Assembly (NCBI GenBank): GCA_007280825.1
Contig: QYQI01000035.1
Span: 1 to 34,090, forward strand
Direction of reading: 5' to 3'
Length of the DNA stretch: 34,090 bases
Origin: Ignavibacteriales bacterium
Lineage (GTDB): Bacteria > Bacteroidota > Ignavibacteria > Ignavibacteriales > Melioribacteraceae
Below are positions 1 to 9,802 of this stretch, piece after piece. Position 1 is the first letter of the stretch; every line of letters begins with the position of its first letter. The translations under genes were made by a program, and so were the position numbers. Below the pieces are notes generated by a model that made no database searches, was not told where the DNA came from, and saw only the letters and a program-made list of their open reading frames with translations.

Positions 1-964
1 GGATTAAACGGTCTGTTTCATCAAGACAGTTTACGATCTCGGGCAATCGTGCATCAAATTCTTTAAGAGCGTTGTGAAGTCCTTCGGGATCGTTTCGATG
101 ACCGTAGTAAACATCAAAATCCACAAGATTGGTGAAAATGAAAGATCCTTTTACATTTTTTGCTGTTTCAATAATCTTATCAATTCCCTCTTGATTAGAT
201 TTTGTTTTTAGTTTGTGTTTTATCCCTTTGTAATTGAATAAATCATTCACCTTCCCGATTGCATAGGTTTCAATTCCTTCATTCAAACAATAATCCAATA
301 TTGTCGGTGCGGGCGGATCAAGAGAAAAGTCTTTTCGATTTGTTGTACGGGTATAATTTCCTTCTTTTCCGATAAATGGTCTCGCTATAATTCTTCCAAC
401 AGCATCTTTACCGATTAAAACTTTTTCGCGTGCAATCGTACAGATTTCATAAAGTTTATTTAATGGAATTATTTCTTCATGTGCTGCAATCTGAAAAACA
501 GAATCAGCAGAAGTGTAAACAATCAGATAGCCGGTTCTTACATGTTCAGCACCGAGGTCTTTAATAATTTCTGTTCCCGATGCAGCATAATTTCCAAGAA
601 TACCTTTTAAGCCTGTAGCATTTAAAAATCTATTGATAAGTTCTTGCGGAAAACCATTAGGATAAAACGGAAATTCAATCTCTACTTTTAATCCGCCTAA
701 TTCCCAATGCCCGGTGGTAGAATCTTTTCCATGAGAGACCTCTGATAACTTTCCATAAGAAGCTAATGGTTGGTTTTGTGCTTTAATACCAAGGATAGGA
801 TTAATATTGCCTAATCCAAATTGTTCTAGATTAGGTAGATTCAAACCACCAAGACGATTTGCCATATTGCCAAGTGTATTGCTTCCTTGATCTGAATAAT
901 TTTTAGCATCGGGCAGTTCACCAATCCCGATACCATCGAGAACTATAACAAAGAAATTGTTCAC
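1..964 (-). CDS. deoB: Phosphopentomutase, C-terminally truncated by the window edge
   Basis: My reverse-strand translation from a GTG at 964 reads VNNFFVIVLDGIGIGELPDAKNYSDQGSNTLGNMA...DSTTGHWELGG...YTSADSVFQIAAHEE...; VLDGxGIGxxPDA and TTGHWE are alkaline-phosphatase-superfamily phosphopentomutase motifs. It is not in the supplied ORF track because it runs off the edge. Confidence 0.9.
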   Translation of the reverse strand, partial: MNNFFVIVLDGIGIGELPDAKNYSDQGSNTLGNMANRLGGLNLPNLEQFGLGNINPILGIKAQNQPLASYGKLSEVSHGKDSTTGHWELGGLKVEIEFPFYPNGFPQELINRFLNATGLKGILGNYAASGTEIIKDLGAEHVRTGYLIVYTSADSVFQIAAHEEIIPLNKLYEICTIAREKVLIGKDAVGRIIARPFIGKEGNYTRTTNRKDFSLDPPAPTILDYCLNEGIETYAIGKVNDLFNYKGIKHKLKTKSNQEGIDKIIETAKNVKGSFIFTNLVDFDVYYGHRNDPEGLHNALKEFDARLPEIVNCLDETDRLI

Positions 965-980
965 AGGGTACTTTCGAATG

Positions 981-2858
981 TTAGTTGATACTTTTTACCG
1001 TGTTGCCGCCTTTTTCTAATGCTTTATTAAGTGCAAGTTCGGCATTAGTTAAGATCTCTTGAACATCGGTTTTGTTTGTTGTTGAAGCAACTCCGATCGA
1101 AACAGTAAATGTTGTTTGCTTAGAAACTATAGCAATCGGTTTGCGGGCAATTTTAATTCGTAATTTTTCTGCCCATAGAAAAACATCTTTCGGTGGCATA
1201 TTGAAAAAATATACTGCAAAAACTTTTTGACTTAATCGCCCGATTAAATTTAACGGTGTCATTTCATCTTTAATAATCTGAGAAATCACACGTACAATTT
1301 TAGGGAAAGGATCGCTTTCAAATAATGAATCTTGTTCTAAAAAATCATCAATTTTGATCATCGCAATTGCACCTTGAATTCCTAATTCTTTACTGCGAAC
1401 AAGATCAACTGTAAACCGCTCGAGGAACGAATCATAATTCAAAGTTTTTGTTTCTGCATCAACTGAAAGCAAACTTTTTAGAACAGTTATGGTTGAATAC
1501 GAATGAAGTATAAAAGCAAATATCTTGGTCGCATTCTTGATAAAAGTAACTTCACTATTTGAATAAACATTTTTTTTCAAACTTTCGAAACACAGAACTC
1601 CAAAGTTTTGCTCATCATAAACTAAAGGAATTGCTAAGAAAGAACCATCGAAACTAACATCTTCACTTTTTGCAAAGCGAGGAATTTCTGAAATTGAAGT
1701 ATCATCTATCTTAACAGGAGTTGCACTTAATATAGCTCTTCCAACCAAAGTTCCCGCAAGATCAATTTCTAAATTTTCACCGACATACTTTAACGAAGTT
1801 TTATTAATGATCTTCGAAGTTTTAAATTTTTGTTCCGACGGATAATAAGAAACAAAAGTAAAAGAATCCCAATCCATTAAACCTTGAACTGCATTTTCAA
1901 TAGTTTTATGAAGATCGGATTCAGATTCAATTTTTTTATCGTGACTCAACATATTGAGCAGAGTATTTAATCTCAGCTCTGCTTGCGATTCGGAAAATTT
2001 TTCTTCGAACAATGTTATGATGATTGAAATGACACGGACAATTCTGCCGAGTGCATACACTTGTTCAATTCCGAACGCATCATTTACTTTAGAATCGAGA
2101 ACAAGAATACCGGTTAATGATTTTCCATAGAATAATGGTACACCAACAAAACTCTTAATCCCTTGAGGGGCGCTGTAATATCTTATCACATCTATTTCAG
2201 CATTTGAAGAAATGTCGGTCAGTAATTCCGGCTCTTCTTTTTGTACAATTTTCCCAAGGATATCATCTTCAAGATCAAATTTTTGTTGTGTTATCTGAGA
2301 TGAACTGGTTACATAACGTTCAAGCGTTAATCGTTTTCTATTTTTATTGTACCAGAAAAAAGCGGCAGTATGAGCCATAAAAGAATCTTTTACAACACTT
2401 AAGATTTTTTCAAGGACAAAACCGAATTGTTCATCATGATTAACATCTTCCGGAAGCTGTTCGTGAACAATCTTTTCAAAATTTTGTTTGAAGTCAGGCG
2501 GTTTGAAAAGATCTTTATTGCCGCGGTTAATCCCCGAAGCAAAATTATCAGCTGTAATCACTTCAATATTTTTTGTAGGAGAAATTATTTTGAAATCTTC
2601 ACCGGCATCTGTTTCATATCTGTCTTTCTCATTTGCATTATCTTCTTCAAAAAGATCTGGCTGCAAATCAATATCATTATCAACTGCATTACTTTTCATG
2701 GAATCGCGCAAGAAAATAATGAAGCCGGCATAAACAATAAGAATAACACCGGAAATCATTTTGAGGGTTAAATCATCTGTAAAAAATGGAATTACTACAA
2801 GGATTGGAATAAATATGAAAATAAAAATCCTCTTTCTGATTTTTTCTGTAATTCCCAT
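981..2858 (-). CDS. Membrane-anchored sensor-like protein: two N-terminal TM segments, tandem GAF-like domains and a degenerate C-terminal GGDEF-like domain
   Basis: N-terminus RIFIFIFIPILVVIPFFTDDLTLKMISGVILIVYAGFIIFLRD is hydrophobic; two GAF-like blocks (FVGVPLFYGKSLTGILVLDS and FLAIPLVYDEQNFGVLCFES); C-terminal TLNYDSFLERFTVDL...AIAMIKIDDF...GRLSQKVFAVYFF...FTVSIGVAS...AELALNKALEKGGNTV follows the GGDEF fold pattern. Confidence 0.75.
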   Translation of the reverse strand: MGITEKIRKRIFIFIFIPILVVIPFFTDDLTLKMISGVILIVYAGFIIFLRDSMKSNAVDNDIDLQPDLFEEDNANEKDRYETDAGEDFKIISPTKNIEVITADNFASGINRGNKDLFKPPDFKQNFEKIVHEQLPEDVNHDEQFGFVLEKILSVVKDSFMAHTAAFFWYNKNRKRLTLERYVTSSSQITQQKFDLEDDILGKIVQKEEPELLTDISSNAEIDVIRYYSAPQGIKSFVGVPLFYGKSLTGILVLDSKVNDAFGIEQVYALGRIVRVISIIITLFEEKFSESQAELRLNTLLNMLSHDKKIESESDLHKTIENAVQGLMDWDSFTFVSYYPSEQKFKTSKIINKTSLKYVGENLEIDLAGTLVGRAILSATPVKIDDTSISEIPRFAKSEDVSFDGSFLAIPLVYDEQNFGVLCFESLKKNVYSNSEVTFIKNATKIFAFILHSYSTITVLKSLLSVDAETKTLNYDSFLERFTVDLVRSKELGIQGAIAMIKIDDFLEQDSLFESDPFPKIVRVISQIIKDEMTPLNLIGRLSQKVFAVYFFNMPPKDVFLWAEKLRIKIARKPIAIVSKQTTFTVSIGVASTTNKTDVQEILTNAELALNKALEKGGNTVKSIN

Positions 2859-2950
2859 CCGTCCTTCTTAAGATCTTGTGAAAGAAATACGTCCTAAATT
2901 ATTATTCCTGACAACTTTGCATTCAATAATAAGAAAGATTTAAGAGATTT

Positions 2951-3532
2951 TCATATAAGGAAAAGCGAGGTAAGCAACTTTACTACTTCCTTCTTGCCCG
3001 TACCTTTTATGGTGGAATAGAAGAGCATATTCTCGCCATAAATGAGTTCAGGGAAGAATTTAGTGATTTGCTTTCGTGCTGAAGCAAGTTCGGATTGTTT
3101 TAGTTTATCGGATTTGTTAAGAATAATAAAATACGGGATATTCTGTTCGTGTAGGAATTCATTTAGTTCAATATCCAACTGCATTGGGTCGTGGCGGCTG
3201 TCAATTATATGAACAGCGAGATCAATATTTTTATTAAGTGAGAAATATTTTTCCAGCAAATGCTGCCAAGCGTCCCTTTCACTTTTCGAAACTTTTGCAT
3301 AACCAAATCCAGGTAAGTCAACTAAAAAAAATTTATTTTCTACCAGATAGTAATTAATGGAACGTGTTTTACCAGGATGAGATGAAGTCTTAGCTAATTT
3401 TGTATTAAACAAGGAATTTATAAATGAAGACTTTCCCACATTCGAACGGCCGCAAAGAACAACCGTAGGTAAATTTTGTTTCGGTAATTCTGTTAGATTA
3501 TAAACCGGTTTTATGAATTCTATTTTTTTCAT
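2951..3532 (-). CDS. engB: Ribosome-assembly GTPase EngB/YsxC/YihA
   Basis: G1 GRSNVGKSS, SSHPGKTRSINYY, G3 VDLPGFGYAKVS, G4 NKSDKL: classic EngB motifs. Confidence 0.95.
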   Translation of the reverse strand: MKKIEFIKPVYNLTELPKQNLPTVVLCGRSNVGKSSFINSLFNTKLAKTSSHPGKTRSINYYLVENKFFLVDLPGFGYAKVSKSERDAWQHLLEKYFSLNKNIDLAVHIIDSRHDPMQLDIELNEFLHEQNIPYFIILNKSDKLKQSELASARKQITKFFPELIYGENMLFYSTIKGTGKKEVVKLLTSLFLI

Positions 3533-3541
3533 AGAAACAAA

Positions 3542-3569
3542 AAAGAGTAACCGAAGCCGATTACTCTTT
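3542..3569 (-). terminator. Intrinsic terminator downstream of rplQ, at the end of the ribosomal gene cluster
   Basis: Minus-strand RNA AAAGAGUAAUCG-GCUU-CGGUUACUCUUU: 12-bp stem (one G-U) with a tetraloop, followed by UUUGUUUC. Confidence 0.85.
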
Positions 3570-3595
3570 CCAAAAATAATTTATGATTTGTTTTA

Positions 3596-4168
3596 TCAAT
3601 TGCCTTTTTTCTGCGGAGTTTTAGTCGTCTTAATTTTTTTCTCTTTTACGCCGGGTTTTTCTTTGGGTGATTTTTCTTTTTTGGATTTTGGAGCTGTTTT
3701 CTTTTTCGGTTTCTCAGCTTTCATCTCTTCAGCTTTAGTTTCTTCTACTTTAGTATCAGTTGGCTTCTCTTCAGCTTTAGTTCTCTTTGGTGTTTTTGGT
3801 TTTACTATTCCGCTGAAATCAACTAATTCAATAATTGCCATTTCAGCGCCATCGCCTTTTCTTCGTCCTAAACGAACAACGCGAGTGTAACCACCTGCTC
3901 TATCACCAATTTTAGAAATAATGTCTGAAAATAATCCTGACACAATTTCTCTATCGTTAATTTGAGCGGAGACATATCTTCTTGTATGAACAGAATCTAT
4001 TTTTGCTTTTGTGATTAGAGGTTCAACAAAACCGCGCAGTTCCTTTGCTTTTGCTGTAGTAGTTGTAATCTTTTTATGCTTTAATAAAGATGCAGCTAAT
4101 GATCTCAATAATGCAAGTCTGTGACTTGCTGTTCTGCCTAATTTTCTACCTTTAACTCTATGTCTCAT
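3596..4168 (-). CDS. rplQ: 50S ribosomal protein L17 with a long Lys/Glu/Pro-rich C-terminal extension
   Basis: MRHRVKGRKLGRTASHRLALLRSLAASLLKHKKITTTTAKAKELRGFVEPLITKAK is canonical L17; the tail after VDFSGIVKPK is low complexity. Confidence 0.97.
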   Translation of the reverse strand: MRHRVKGRKLGRTASHRLALLRSLAASLLKHKKITTTTAKAKELRGFVEPLITKAKIDSVHTRRYVSAQINDREIVSGLFSDIISKIGDRAGGYTRVVRLGRRKGDGAEMAIIELVDFSGIVKPKTPKRTKAEEKPTDTKVEETKAEEMKAEKPKKKTAPKSKKEKSPKEKPGVKEKKIKTTKTPQKKGN

Positions 4169-4188
4169 TCTTTAACCTTCTGGAAATA

Positions 4189-5184
4189 CTAGTTGTTTTC
4201 TGGTTTATCTTTTATATACTTGTCTACATCCATACCGAACTCAAGTCCGTAATTTTCAACGATCTCGATCAACTCAGCCAAAGATTTTCTTCCGAAATTT
4301 CTAAACTTAAGCATCTCGCTTTCATCTCTCTTAACAAGGTCGGATAAGTTCTTGATGTTTGCAGCTTTTAAGCAATTATGTGAACGGACACTCAACTCAA
4401 GATCGTCTACACCTGTTAAAAGAATCTTTTTGATTCTTTCTGCTTCAGCATCTTTTTCGTTTTCAATTTTTTCTTCTTCAGGTTCAGCATCAAAATTGAT
4501 GAACATTTGAATATGATCTTTCAATATTTTTGCCGAACAGGAAAGAGCTTCTTCAGGTGTTATTGATCCGTCAGTATGAATATCAACAGATAATTTTTCA
4601 AAATCATTTCTTTCAGCGATACGTACATTCTCAACATTGTAATGAACATTAACTATTGGTGTAAATATAGAATCAATCGGGATTGTTCCGATAGTCATTT
4701 CCGGAATTTTCTGTTCATTGGAAGGAACATATCCTTTTCCAATTCCGAACTTTAATTCCATATTTAACTTTGCATCAGAGTTTAAGCGAGCAATGTGAAG
4801 CTCCGGGTTTAATATTTCAATATCCGGACAAGCTTTTTGAATATCTCCCGCTCTAAATTCTTTTGAACCGTTAAAAGAAATTTCACAACCGGTAACTTTC
4901 TTATTAACGATTCTCATTCTTACTTTTTTCAAATTAAGAATAAGTTCTGTAACGTCTTCAACTACACCGGGAACTGTTGAAAACTCATGTAATACACCCT
5001 CGATTTTAATAGCTGTAACTGCGGCTCCAGTAAGGGATGATAACAACACTCTTCTTAAAGCATTGCCTAATGTAACCCCAAATCCTCTCTCAAGAGGTTG
5101 GATCATAAATCTTCCAAAATTTTCTTTACTTGAAGATTCATCGAGTACGACACCATCGGGCATCTTTATGAATGGATAACTCAT
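4189..5184 (-). CDS. rpoA: DNA-directed RNA polymerase subunit alpha
   Basis: FMIQPLERGFGVTLGNALRRVLLSSLTGAAVTAIKIEGVLHEFSTVPGVVEDV plus C-terminal domain ELSVRSHNCLKAANIKNLSDLV...RNFGRKSLAEL. Confidence 0.98.
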   Translation of the reverse strand: MSYPFIKMPDGVVLDESSSKENFGRFMIQPLERGFGVTLGNALRRVLLSSLTGAAVTAIKIEGVLHEFSTVPGVVEDVTELILNLKKVRMRIVNKKVTGCEISFNGSKEFRAGDIQKACPDIEILNPELHIARLNSDAKLNMELKFGIGKGYVPSNEQKIPEMTIGTIPIDSIFTPIVNVHYNVENVRIAERNDFEKLSVDIHTDGSITPEEALSCSAKILKDHIQMFINFDAEPEEEKIENEKDAEAERIKKILLTGVDDLELSVRSHNCLKAANIKNLSDLVKRDESEMLKFRNFGRKSLAELIEIVENYGLEFGMDVDKYIKDKPENN

Positions 5185-5209
5185 TTAGTATCCTCTTTAT
5201 AATTTTAAA

Positions 5210-5836
5210 TTACTTAGAATACAACTCTACTATTAGCTGTTCGTTTGCATTCAATGGAATATCTTCTCTTTCCGGAATATTTAGAAAAGTACCGGATAGA
5301 GTAGCTTTATCTACGGATAACCAACTGTAAACGTTGTCTTTGGTTCTTCTTAAGGAATTGTGAATAGCATCAAGCTTTTTACTTTTTTCTCTTACAGAAA
5401 TTACATCGCCGGAAGAAAGTGAGAATGAAGGAATATTAACAATTTGCCCATTAACAGTAAAGTGTCTGTGAAGAACTAATTGACGGGCAGATTTTCTTGA
5501 AGGTGCAAACCCAAGACGGAAAATGGTATTATCTAATCTCTTTTCTAAAAGTTTAATTAAGTTACCGCCGGTAACACCTTTTTGACGAATTGCATTATCA
5601 AAATAATTATGGAATTGAGTTTCCTGCAATCCATAAATTCTTTTTACCTTCTGTTTTTCCCGAAGCTGAACACCGTATTCCGAAAATTTTGTTCTTCGTG
5701 TTAAGCCGTGTTGACCCGGTGCATAATTCTTCTGTTCCAACGGACATTTTTCGGATAAGCACTTAGATCCTTTTAAAAATAATTTTGTCTTTTCCCTTCT
5801 GCATAATCTGCAACTCGGGCCAGTGTATCTTGCCAT
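5210..5836 (-). CDS. rpsD: 30S ribosomal protein S4 (zinc-finger, Cys-containing form)
   Basis: [44 protein letters not shown] and S4 domain [31 protein letters not shown]. Confidence 0.98.
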   Translation of the reverse strand: MARYTGPSCRLCRREKTKLFLKGSKCLSEKCPLEQKNYAPGQHGLTRRTKFSEYGVQLREKQKVKRIYGLQETQFHNYFDNAIRQKGVTGGNLIKLLEKRLDNTIFRLGFAPSRKSARQLVLHRHFTVNGQIVNIPSFSLSSGDVISVREKSKKLDAIHNSLRRTKDNVYSWLSVDKATLSGTFLNIPEREDIPLNANEQLIVELYSK

Positions 5837-5852
5837 CTAAAGTTTCTCCTGA

Positions 5853-6239
5853 TTAAACTCTTCTGCGTTTTGGTGGTCTGCAACCGTTATGAGGAATTGG
5901 CGTTTGATCTTTGATTGATAGAATATCCAATCCTGCTGTATTTAATGCTCTAATTGCTGCTTCTCTTCCCGAACCGGGACCTTTAACAAGCACATCGATT
6001 TTTCTTAAACCTAAACCATGCGCTTCTTTACCGGCAGCTTCTGCGGTAACTTGTGCAGCAAATGGAGTATTTTTTCTTGAACCCTTAAAACCGTTTTTAC
6101 CGGCTGAAGACCAAGAAATAGTATTTCCATAAATATCGGTAATCGTAACTATCACGTTGTTGAAAGTGGCTTTAATATGTGCAACGCCAACCGCATCAAC
6201 ATGAACTTTCTTTTTAGTCTTTTTAACTACTTTTGCCAA
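5853..6239 (-). CDS. rpsK: 30S ribosomal protein S11
   Basis: [30 protein letters not shown]...[11 protein letters not shown]. Confidence 0.98.
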   Translation of the reverse strand: MAKVVKKTKKKVHVDAVGVAHIKATFNNVIVTITDIYGNTISWSSAGKNGFKGSRKNTPFAAQVTAEAAGKEAHGLGLRKIDVLVKGPGSGREAAIRALNTAGLDILSIKDQTPIPHNGCRPPKRRRV

Positions 6240-6266
6240 TTTAACTCCTCAATAAAAAATAATTAA

Positions 6267-6650
6267 TTACTTCTTAGCCGGTGTTTTCTTTTTGCCGGCA
6301 ACTGTTTTACGTTTTCCTTTACGTGTTCTTGAGTTGGTTCTTGTACGTTGTCCGCGAACAGGTAAACTTCTTCTGTGACGAAGACCGCGATATGAACCAA
6401 TATCCATTAATCGTTTAATATTCTGTTGAACTTCACTTCTTAATGAACCTTCAACTTTATAATCAGCAGTCATTACAGAACGAATCTTTGCAATTTCTTC
6501 TTCTGTTAATTCACTAACTTTTTTATCCGGATTAACATTCGCTCTTGTAAGAATTTCCATTGCCGATTTATCACCGATACCGAAAATGTAAGTAAGACCG
6601 ATGAAAGCTTTTTTATTTTTTGGTAAATCAATACCTGCTAAACGAGCCAA
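6267..6650 (-). CDS. rpsM: 30S ribosomal protein S13
   Basis: [26 protein letters not shown]...[28 protein letters not shown]. Confidence 0.98.
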   Translation of the reverse strand: MARLAGIDLPKNKKAFIGLTYIFGIGDKSAMEILTRANVNPDKKVSELTEEEIAKIRSVMTADYKVEGSLRSEVQQNIKRLMDIGSYRGLRHRRSLPVRGQRTRTNSRTRKGKRKTVAGKKKTPAKK

Positions 6651-6668
6651 ATCTATAACCTCCTAAGT

Positions 6669-6782
6669 TTAACCTTGTCTCTGTTTATGTTTAGGGTTTT
6701 TACAAATAACTCTAACAACCCCTTTTCTTTTAATTATCTTACAGTTCTCACAAATCTTGCGAACTGATGAGCGAACCTTCAT
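6669..6782 (-). CDS. rpmJ: 50S ribosomal protein L36 (Cys-containing zinc form)
   Basis: Translated by hand: [37 protein letters not shown]. Absent from the ORF track because it is only 37 aa. Confidence 0.96.
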   Translation of the reverse strand: MKVRSSVRKICENCKIIKRKGVVRVICKNPKHKQRQG

Positions 6783-6792
6783 TTCAACTCCG

Positions 6793-7011
6793 TTATTTAT
6801 ATCTGTATGTAATTCTACCTTTATTCAAATCGTATGGTGAAAGTTCGATTGCAACTTTATCACCGACCAAAATTTTTATGAAATGCATTCTCATTTTACC
6901 GGAAATATGAGCAAGTATTTTGTGACCGTTATCGAGGCGGACTTTAAAATGTGCATTAGGTAAAGTTTCAGTAACTATTCCGTCAACCTTTATCGGTCCT
7001 TGTTTAGCCAT
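6793..7011 (-). CDS. infA: Translation initiation factor IF-1
   Basis: [72 protein letters not shown]. Confidence 0.98.
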   Translation of the reverse strand: MAKQGPIKVDGIVTETLPNAHFKVRLDNGHKILAHISGKMRMHFIKILVGDKVAIELSPYDLNKGRITYRYK

Positions 7012-7014
7012 TTA

Positions 7015-7776
7015 TCAACACTTTGTTAATATTTCTGGTTTACCATCAATTATTAAAACAGTATGTTCAAAATGTGCAGAAGGTTTTCCGTCTGCAGTTA
7101 AAACTGTCCAACCATCTTCAGCAACAATAACTTTATAGGATCCCATATTAACCATCGGTTCAAGAGCTAGTGTCATACCATTTTTTATTAAAGGCCCGTT
7201 TCCTTTTTTTCCGTAGTTAGAAATTTGCGGATCTTCATGAAGGTGTTTACCAACTCCGTGACCACATAAATCTCGTACTACCGAGAATCCGCTTTCTTCA
7301 ACAAGTGTTTGAACAGTACTGGAATAATCACCAAGTCTGTTTCCTTCTTTCAATTGTTCAATACCTAAATACAATGATCCTTCAGTTACATCCATCAATT
7401 TTTGTTTCTCATTGGAAATACTTCCAACTGCTACCGAAAGAGCAGCATCTCCGAAGTATTTATTCTTTTCAACACCAACATCAATCGAAAGAATTTCACC
7501 TTCTTTTAGAACTCTGTTGCCGGGAATCCCGTGAACAACCTCGTCATCAATTGAAGAACAAATGGAACCGGGAAAATCAAAAGAACCTGCTTGAGAATAT
7601 CCTTTAAATGCCGGTCTTCCATTATTACTTAAAATATAATCTTCAGCAATCTTATCCAGTTCAATAGTCGCTATGCCCGGTTTAACATAACTCTTCACTA
7701 ATTGTAGAACTTCAGCAACTATAAAACAGCTTTCACGAATTAAATCAATTTCTTTTTTACTTTTTATTAGAATCAC
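7015..7776 (-). CDS. map: Type I methionine aminopeptidase
   Basis: IDVGVEKNKYFGDAALS, GHGVGKHLHEDPQI, GMTLALEPMVN and HFEHTVLI metal-site motifs; GTG start. Confidence 0.96.
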   Translation of the reverse strand: MILIKSKKEIDLIRESCFIVAEVLQLVKSYVKPGIATIELDKIAEDYILSNNGRPAFKGYSQAGSFDFPGSICSSIDDEVVHGIPGNRVLKEGEILSIDVGVEKNKYFGDAALSVAVGSISNEKQKLMDVTEGSLYLGIEQLKEGNRLGDYSSTVQTLVEESGFSVVRDLCGHGVGKHLHEDPQISNYGKKGNGPLIKNGMTLALEPMVNMGSYKVIVAEDGWTVLTADGKPSAHFEHTVLIIDGKPEILTKC

Positions 7777-7788
7777 ATTAAAACTTAA

Positions 7789-9129
7789 TTAGAATCTTCT
7801 TCCCTTCATTTTTCCGGATTTCATAAATCCATCGTAATGCCTCATCAACAAATGAGATTCAATTTGCTGTAACGTATCAAGTGCAACACCAACAATAATA
7901 AGCAAACTTGTTCCGCCAAAGAATGAAGCAAAACTACCGCTGACACCAAATTTTGAAATGAACGCCGGAAGAATTGCAATGATTGCCAGAAAGAATGATC
8001 CGGGCAATGTAATCTTTGTTAAAATATTATCTATAAAATCTGCAGTTTGTTTTCCTGGTCTTATACCGGGAATAAATCCGCCCTGCTTTTTCATATTCTC
8101 TGCAACGTCCTGCGGGTTGAATGCAATTGCAGTATAGAAATAAGTAAAGAATATAATCATCAACGCGTAAATAAATGAATACGTTACGGATTGATAATGA
8201 AAATAATTTGCTAACGTACCAATAAATTCACTGTTAGGAAAAAATGAAAACAAAGTACTTGGGATAAACATAATAGATTGAGCAAAAATAATCGGCATAA
8301 CTCCGGCTGTGTTAACTCTTAATGGTATGTACTGAGTAACGCCGCCGTAAACTTTTCTTCCAACAACTCTTTTAGCATATTGAACAGGAATTCGTCTTGT
8401 TCCTTGAGTAACAAGTACAACGCCGGCAATAATCAACACCATTAAAGAAACTATAACAACTTCTATAACTAAATTACGTTGCCCAGCAGCGATTAATCTA
8501 TATTCATCAAGTAAAGCAAAAGGAAATCTGTTAATAATGCCAATAAAGATTATTAAGGAGATTCCGTTACCAATTCCTTTTTCAGTGATCTGTTCACCCA
8601 TCCACATAATGAACATTGTGCCGGCAACTAAAATAGCTATTGTAGAAAAACTCCATAACACTCCACGAACTGCTTCTGGTACAATTGATCCGCCTGAAGG
8701 AACACTAATATTTAACAAATGAATTGTTACTCCCCACGCTTGCATAGCAGATATCAGTACAGTTCCGTATCGTGTTAACTGAGTTAATTTTTTTCTCCCT
8801 TCTTCGCCTTCTCTCTGCAATTTTTGAAAATATGGAATTACAGCACCGGCAATCTGTAAAATGATTGAAGCAGAAATGTAAGGCATAATACCAAGTGCAA
8901 GAATTGCAGCATTCGAAAATGCACCGCCTACAAATAAATCGTACAGACCGAATAAATTATCTGAAGTTTTATTTTGAGTTGCGGCATGAAGCAATGTAGT
9001 ATCAATGCCAGGTAATGTAATATGCGTACCGATTCTAACGATTACAAGCAGAGCAAGTGTGTAAAGAATCCTCTGACGTAATTCATGAATCTTAAAAATA
9101 TTCCGGAATGTTTCTTGAATTTTTGCCAT
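7789..9129 (-). CDS. secY: Preprotein translocase subunit SecY
   Basis: GIMPYISASIILQIAGAVIPYFQKLQREGEEGRKKLTQLTRYGT...NPQDVAENMKKQGGFIPGIRPGKQTADF. Confidence 0.98.
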   Translation of the reverse strand: MAKIQETFRNIFKIHELRQRILYTLALLVIVRIGTHITLPGIDTTLLHAATQNKTSDNLFGLYDLFVGGAFSNAAILALGIMPYISASIILQIAGAVIPYFQKLQREGEEGRKKLTQLTRYGTVLISAMQAWGVTIHLLNISVPSGGSIVPEAVRGVLWSFSTIAILVAGTMFIMWMGEQITEKGIGNGISLIIFIGIINRFPFALLDEYRLIAAGQRNLVIEVVIVSLMVLIIAGVVLVTQGTRRIPVQYAKRVVGRKVYGGVTQYIPLRVNTAGVMPIIFAQSIMFIPSTLFSFFPNSEFIGTLANYFHYQSVTYSFIYALMIIFFTYFYTAIAFNPQDVAENMKKQGGFIPGIRPGKQTADFIDNILTKITLPGSFFLAIIAILPAFISKFGVSGSFASFFGGTSLLIIVGVALDTLQQIESHLLMRHYDGFMKSGKMKGRRF

Positions 9130-9593
9130 TAAGCTTTAATCTCTTTAATAGTTCCACCGACAGATTCAATTTTTTCTTTTGCTGAGACACTAAAAAAATG
9201 AGCTTCGATATTTAACTTTGCTTTTAGTTCTCCAAAGCCAAGAATTTTAAAAGGAGCGGCGGCTTTAGAAATTACTCCATTCTTATATAAAGAAACTGCG
9301 TTGATTACTCCATCCTGAACTTTCTTGTCATCAACTAATTTTTGTAGTCTTGCAAGATTAATAACTTGATTAACAATTTTGAACGGGCTGTGAAATCCTC
9401 TTTTAGGAATTCTTCTTTGAAGCGGCATCTGACCGCCTTCAAACCAAGCAGGAAATTTTGCACCGGAACGCGAACGCTGACCGTTTTCACCACGCGTAGC
9501 CGTACCTCCGTGCCCAGAACCTTCGCCTCGTCCTATTCTTTTAATTTTATTATGAGAACCTTTTGCAGGTTTTAGATTACTTAGAATATCCAT
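9129..9593 (-). CDS. rplO: 50S ribosomal protein L15
   Basis: LKPAKGSHNKIKRIGRGEGSGHGGTATRGENGQRSRSG...FEGGQMPLQRRIPKRGF. Confidence 0.98.
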   Translation of the reverse strand: MDILSNLKPAKGSHNKIKRIGRGEGSGHGGTATRGENGQRSRSGAKFPAWFEGGQMPLQRRIPKRGFHSPFKIVNQVINLARLQKLVDDKKVQDGVINAVSLYKNGVISKAAAPFKILGFGELKAKLNIEAHFFSVSAKEKIESVGGTIKEIKA

Positions 9594-9601
9594 TTATTCC
9601 T

Positions 9602-9790
9602 CTATGCTTCAATTTCTTCTACTTTAACAAGATGATGAACTTTTTTTACCATGCCTCTTATTTGAGGAGTATCATTGTGAACAACAAAATGATTAGGTCT
9701 GTTAAGACCTAATGCTTTAATCGTTAGCTTTTGTGGAACAGGTCTGTCAATAACACTTCCAACTTGAGTAATTTTTATTTTCTTTGCCAT
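9602..9790 (-). CDS. rpmD: 50S ribosomal protein L30
   Basis: [59 protein letters not shown]. The ATG at 9790, with GAGGA 5 nt upstream, is preferred to the track's TTG at 9802. Confidence 0.95.
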   Translation of the reverse strand: MAKKIKITQVGSVIDRPVPQKLTIKALGLNRPNHFVVHNDTPQIRGMVKKVHHLVKVEEIEA

Positions 9791-9802
9791 TATAATCCTC
9801 AA

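Noticed and set aside
2427-2771. Plus-strand ORFs (2427..2771, 2488..2733, 3513..3890, 7305..7607, 20287..20559, 33011..33271 and others) opposite known genes
   Set aside because: All lie antisense to convincingly identified minus-strand genes, have no recognisable domains and look like reverse-complement shadows of AT-rich coding sequence.
2899-2926. Possible promoter TTGAAT-N16-TAATAA upstream of the GAF/GGDEF-like gene
   Set aside because: Plausible but easily expected by chance in AT-rich intergenic DNA; not strong enough to list.
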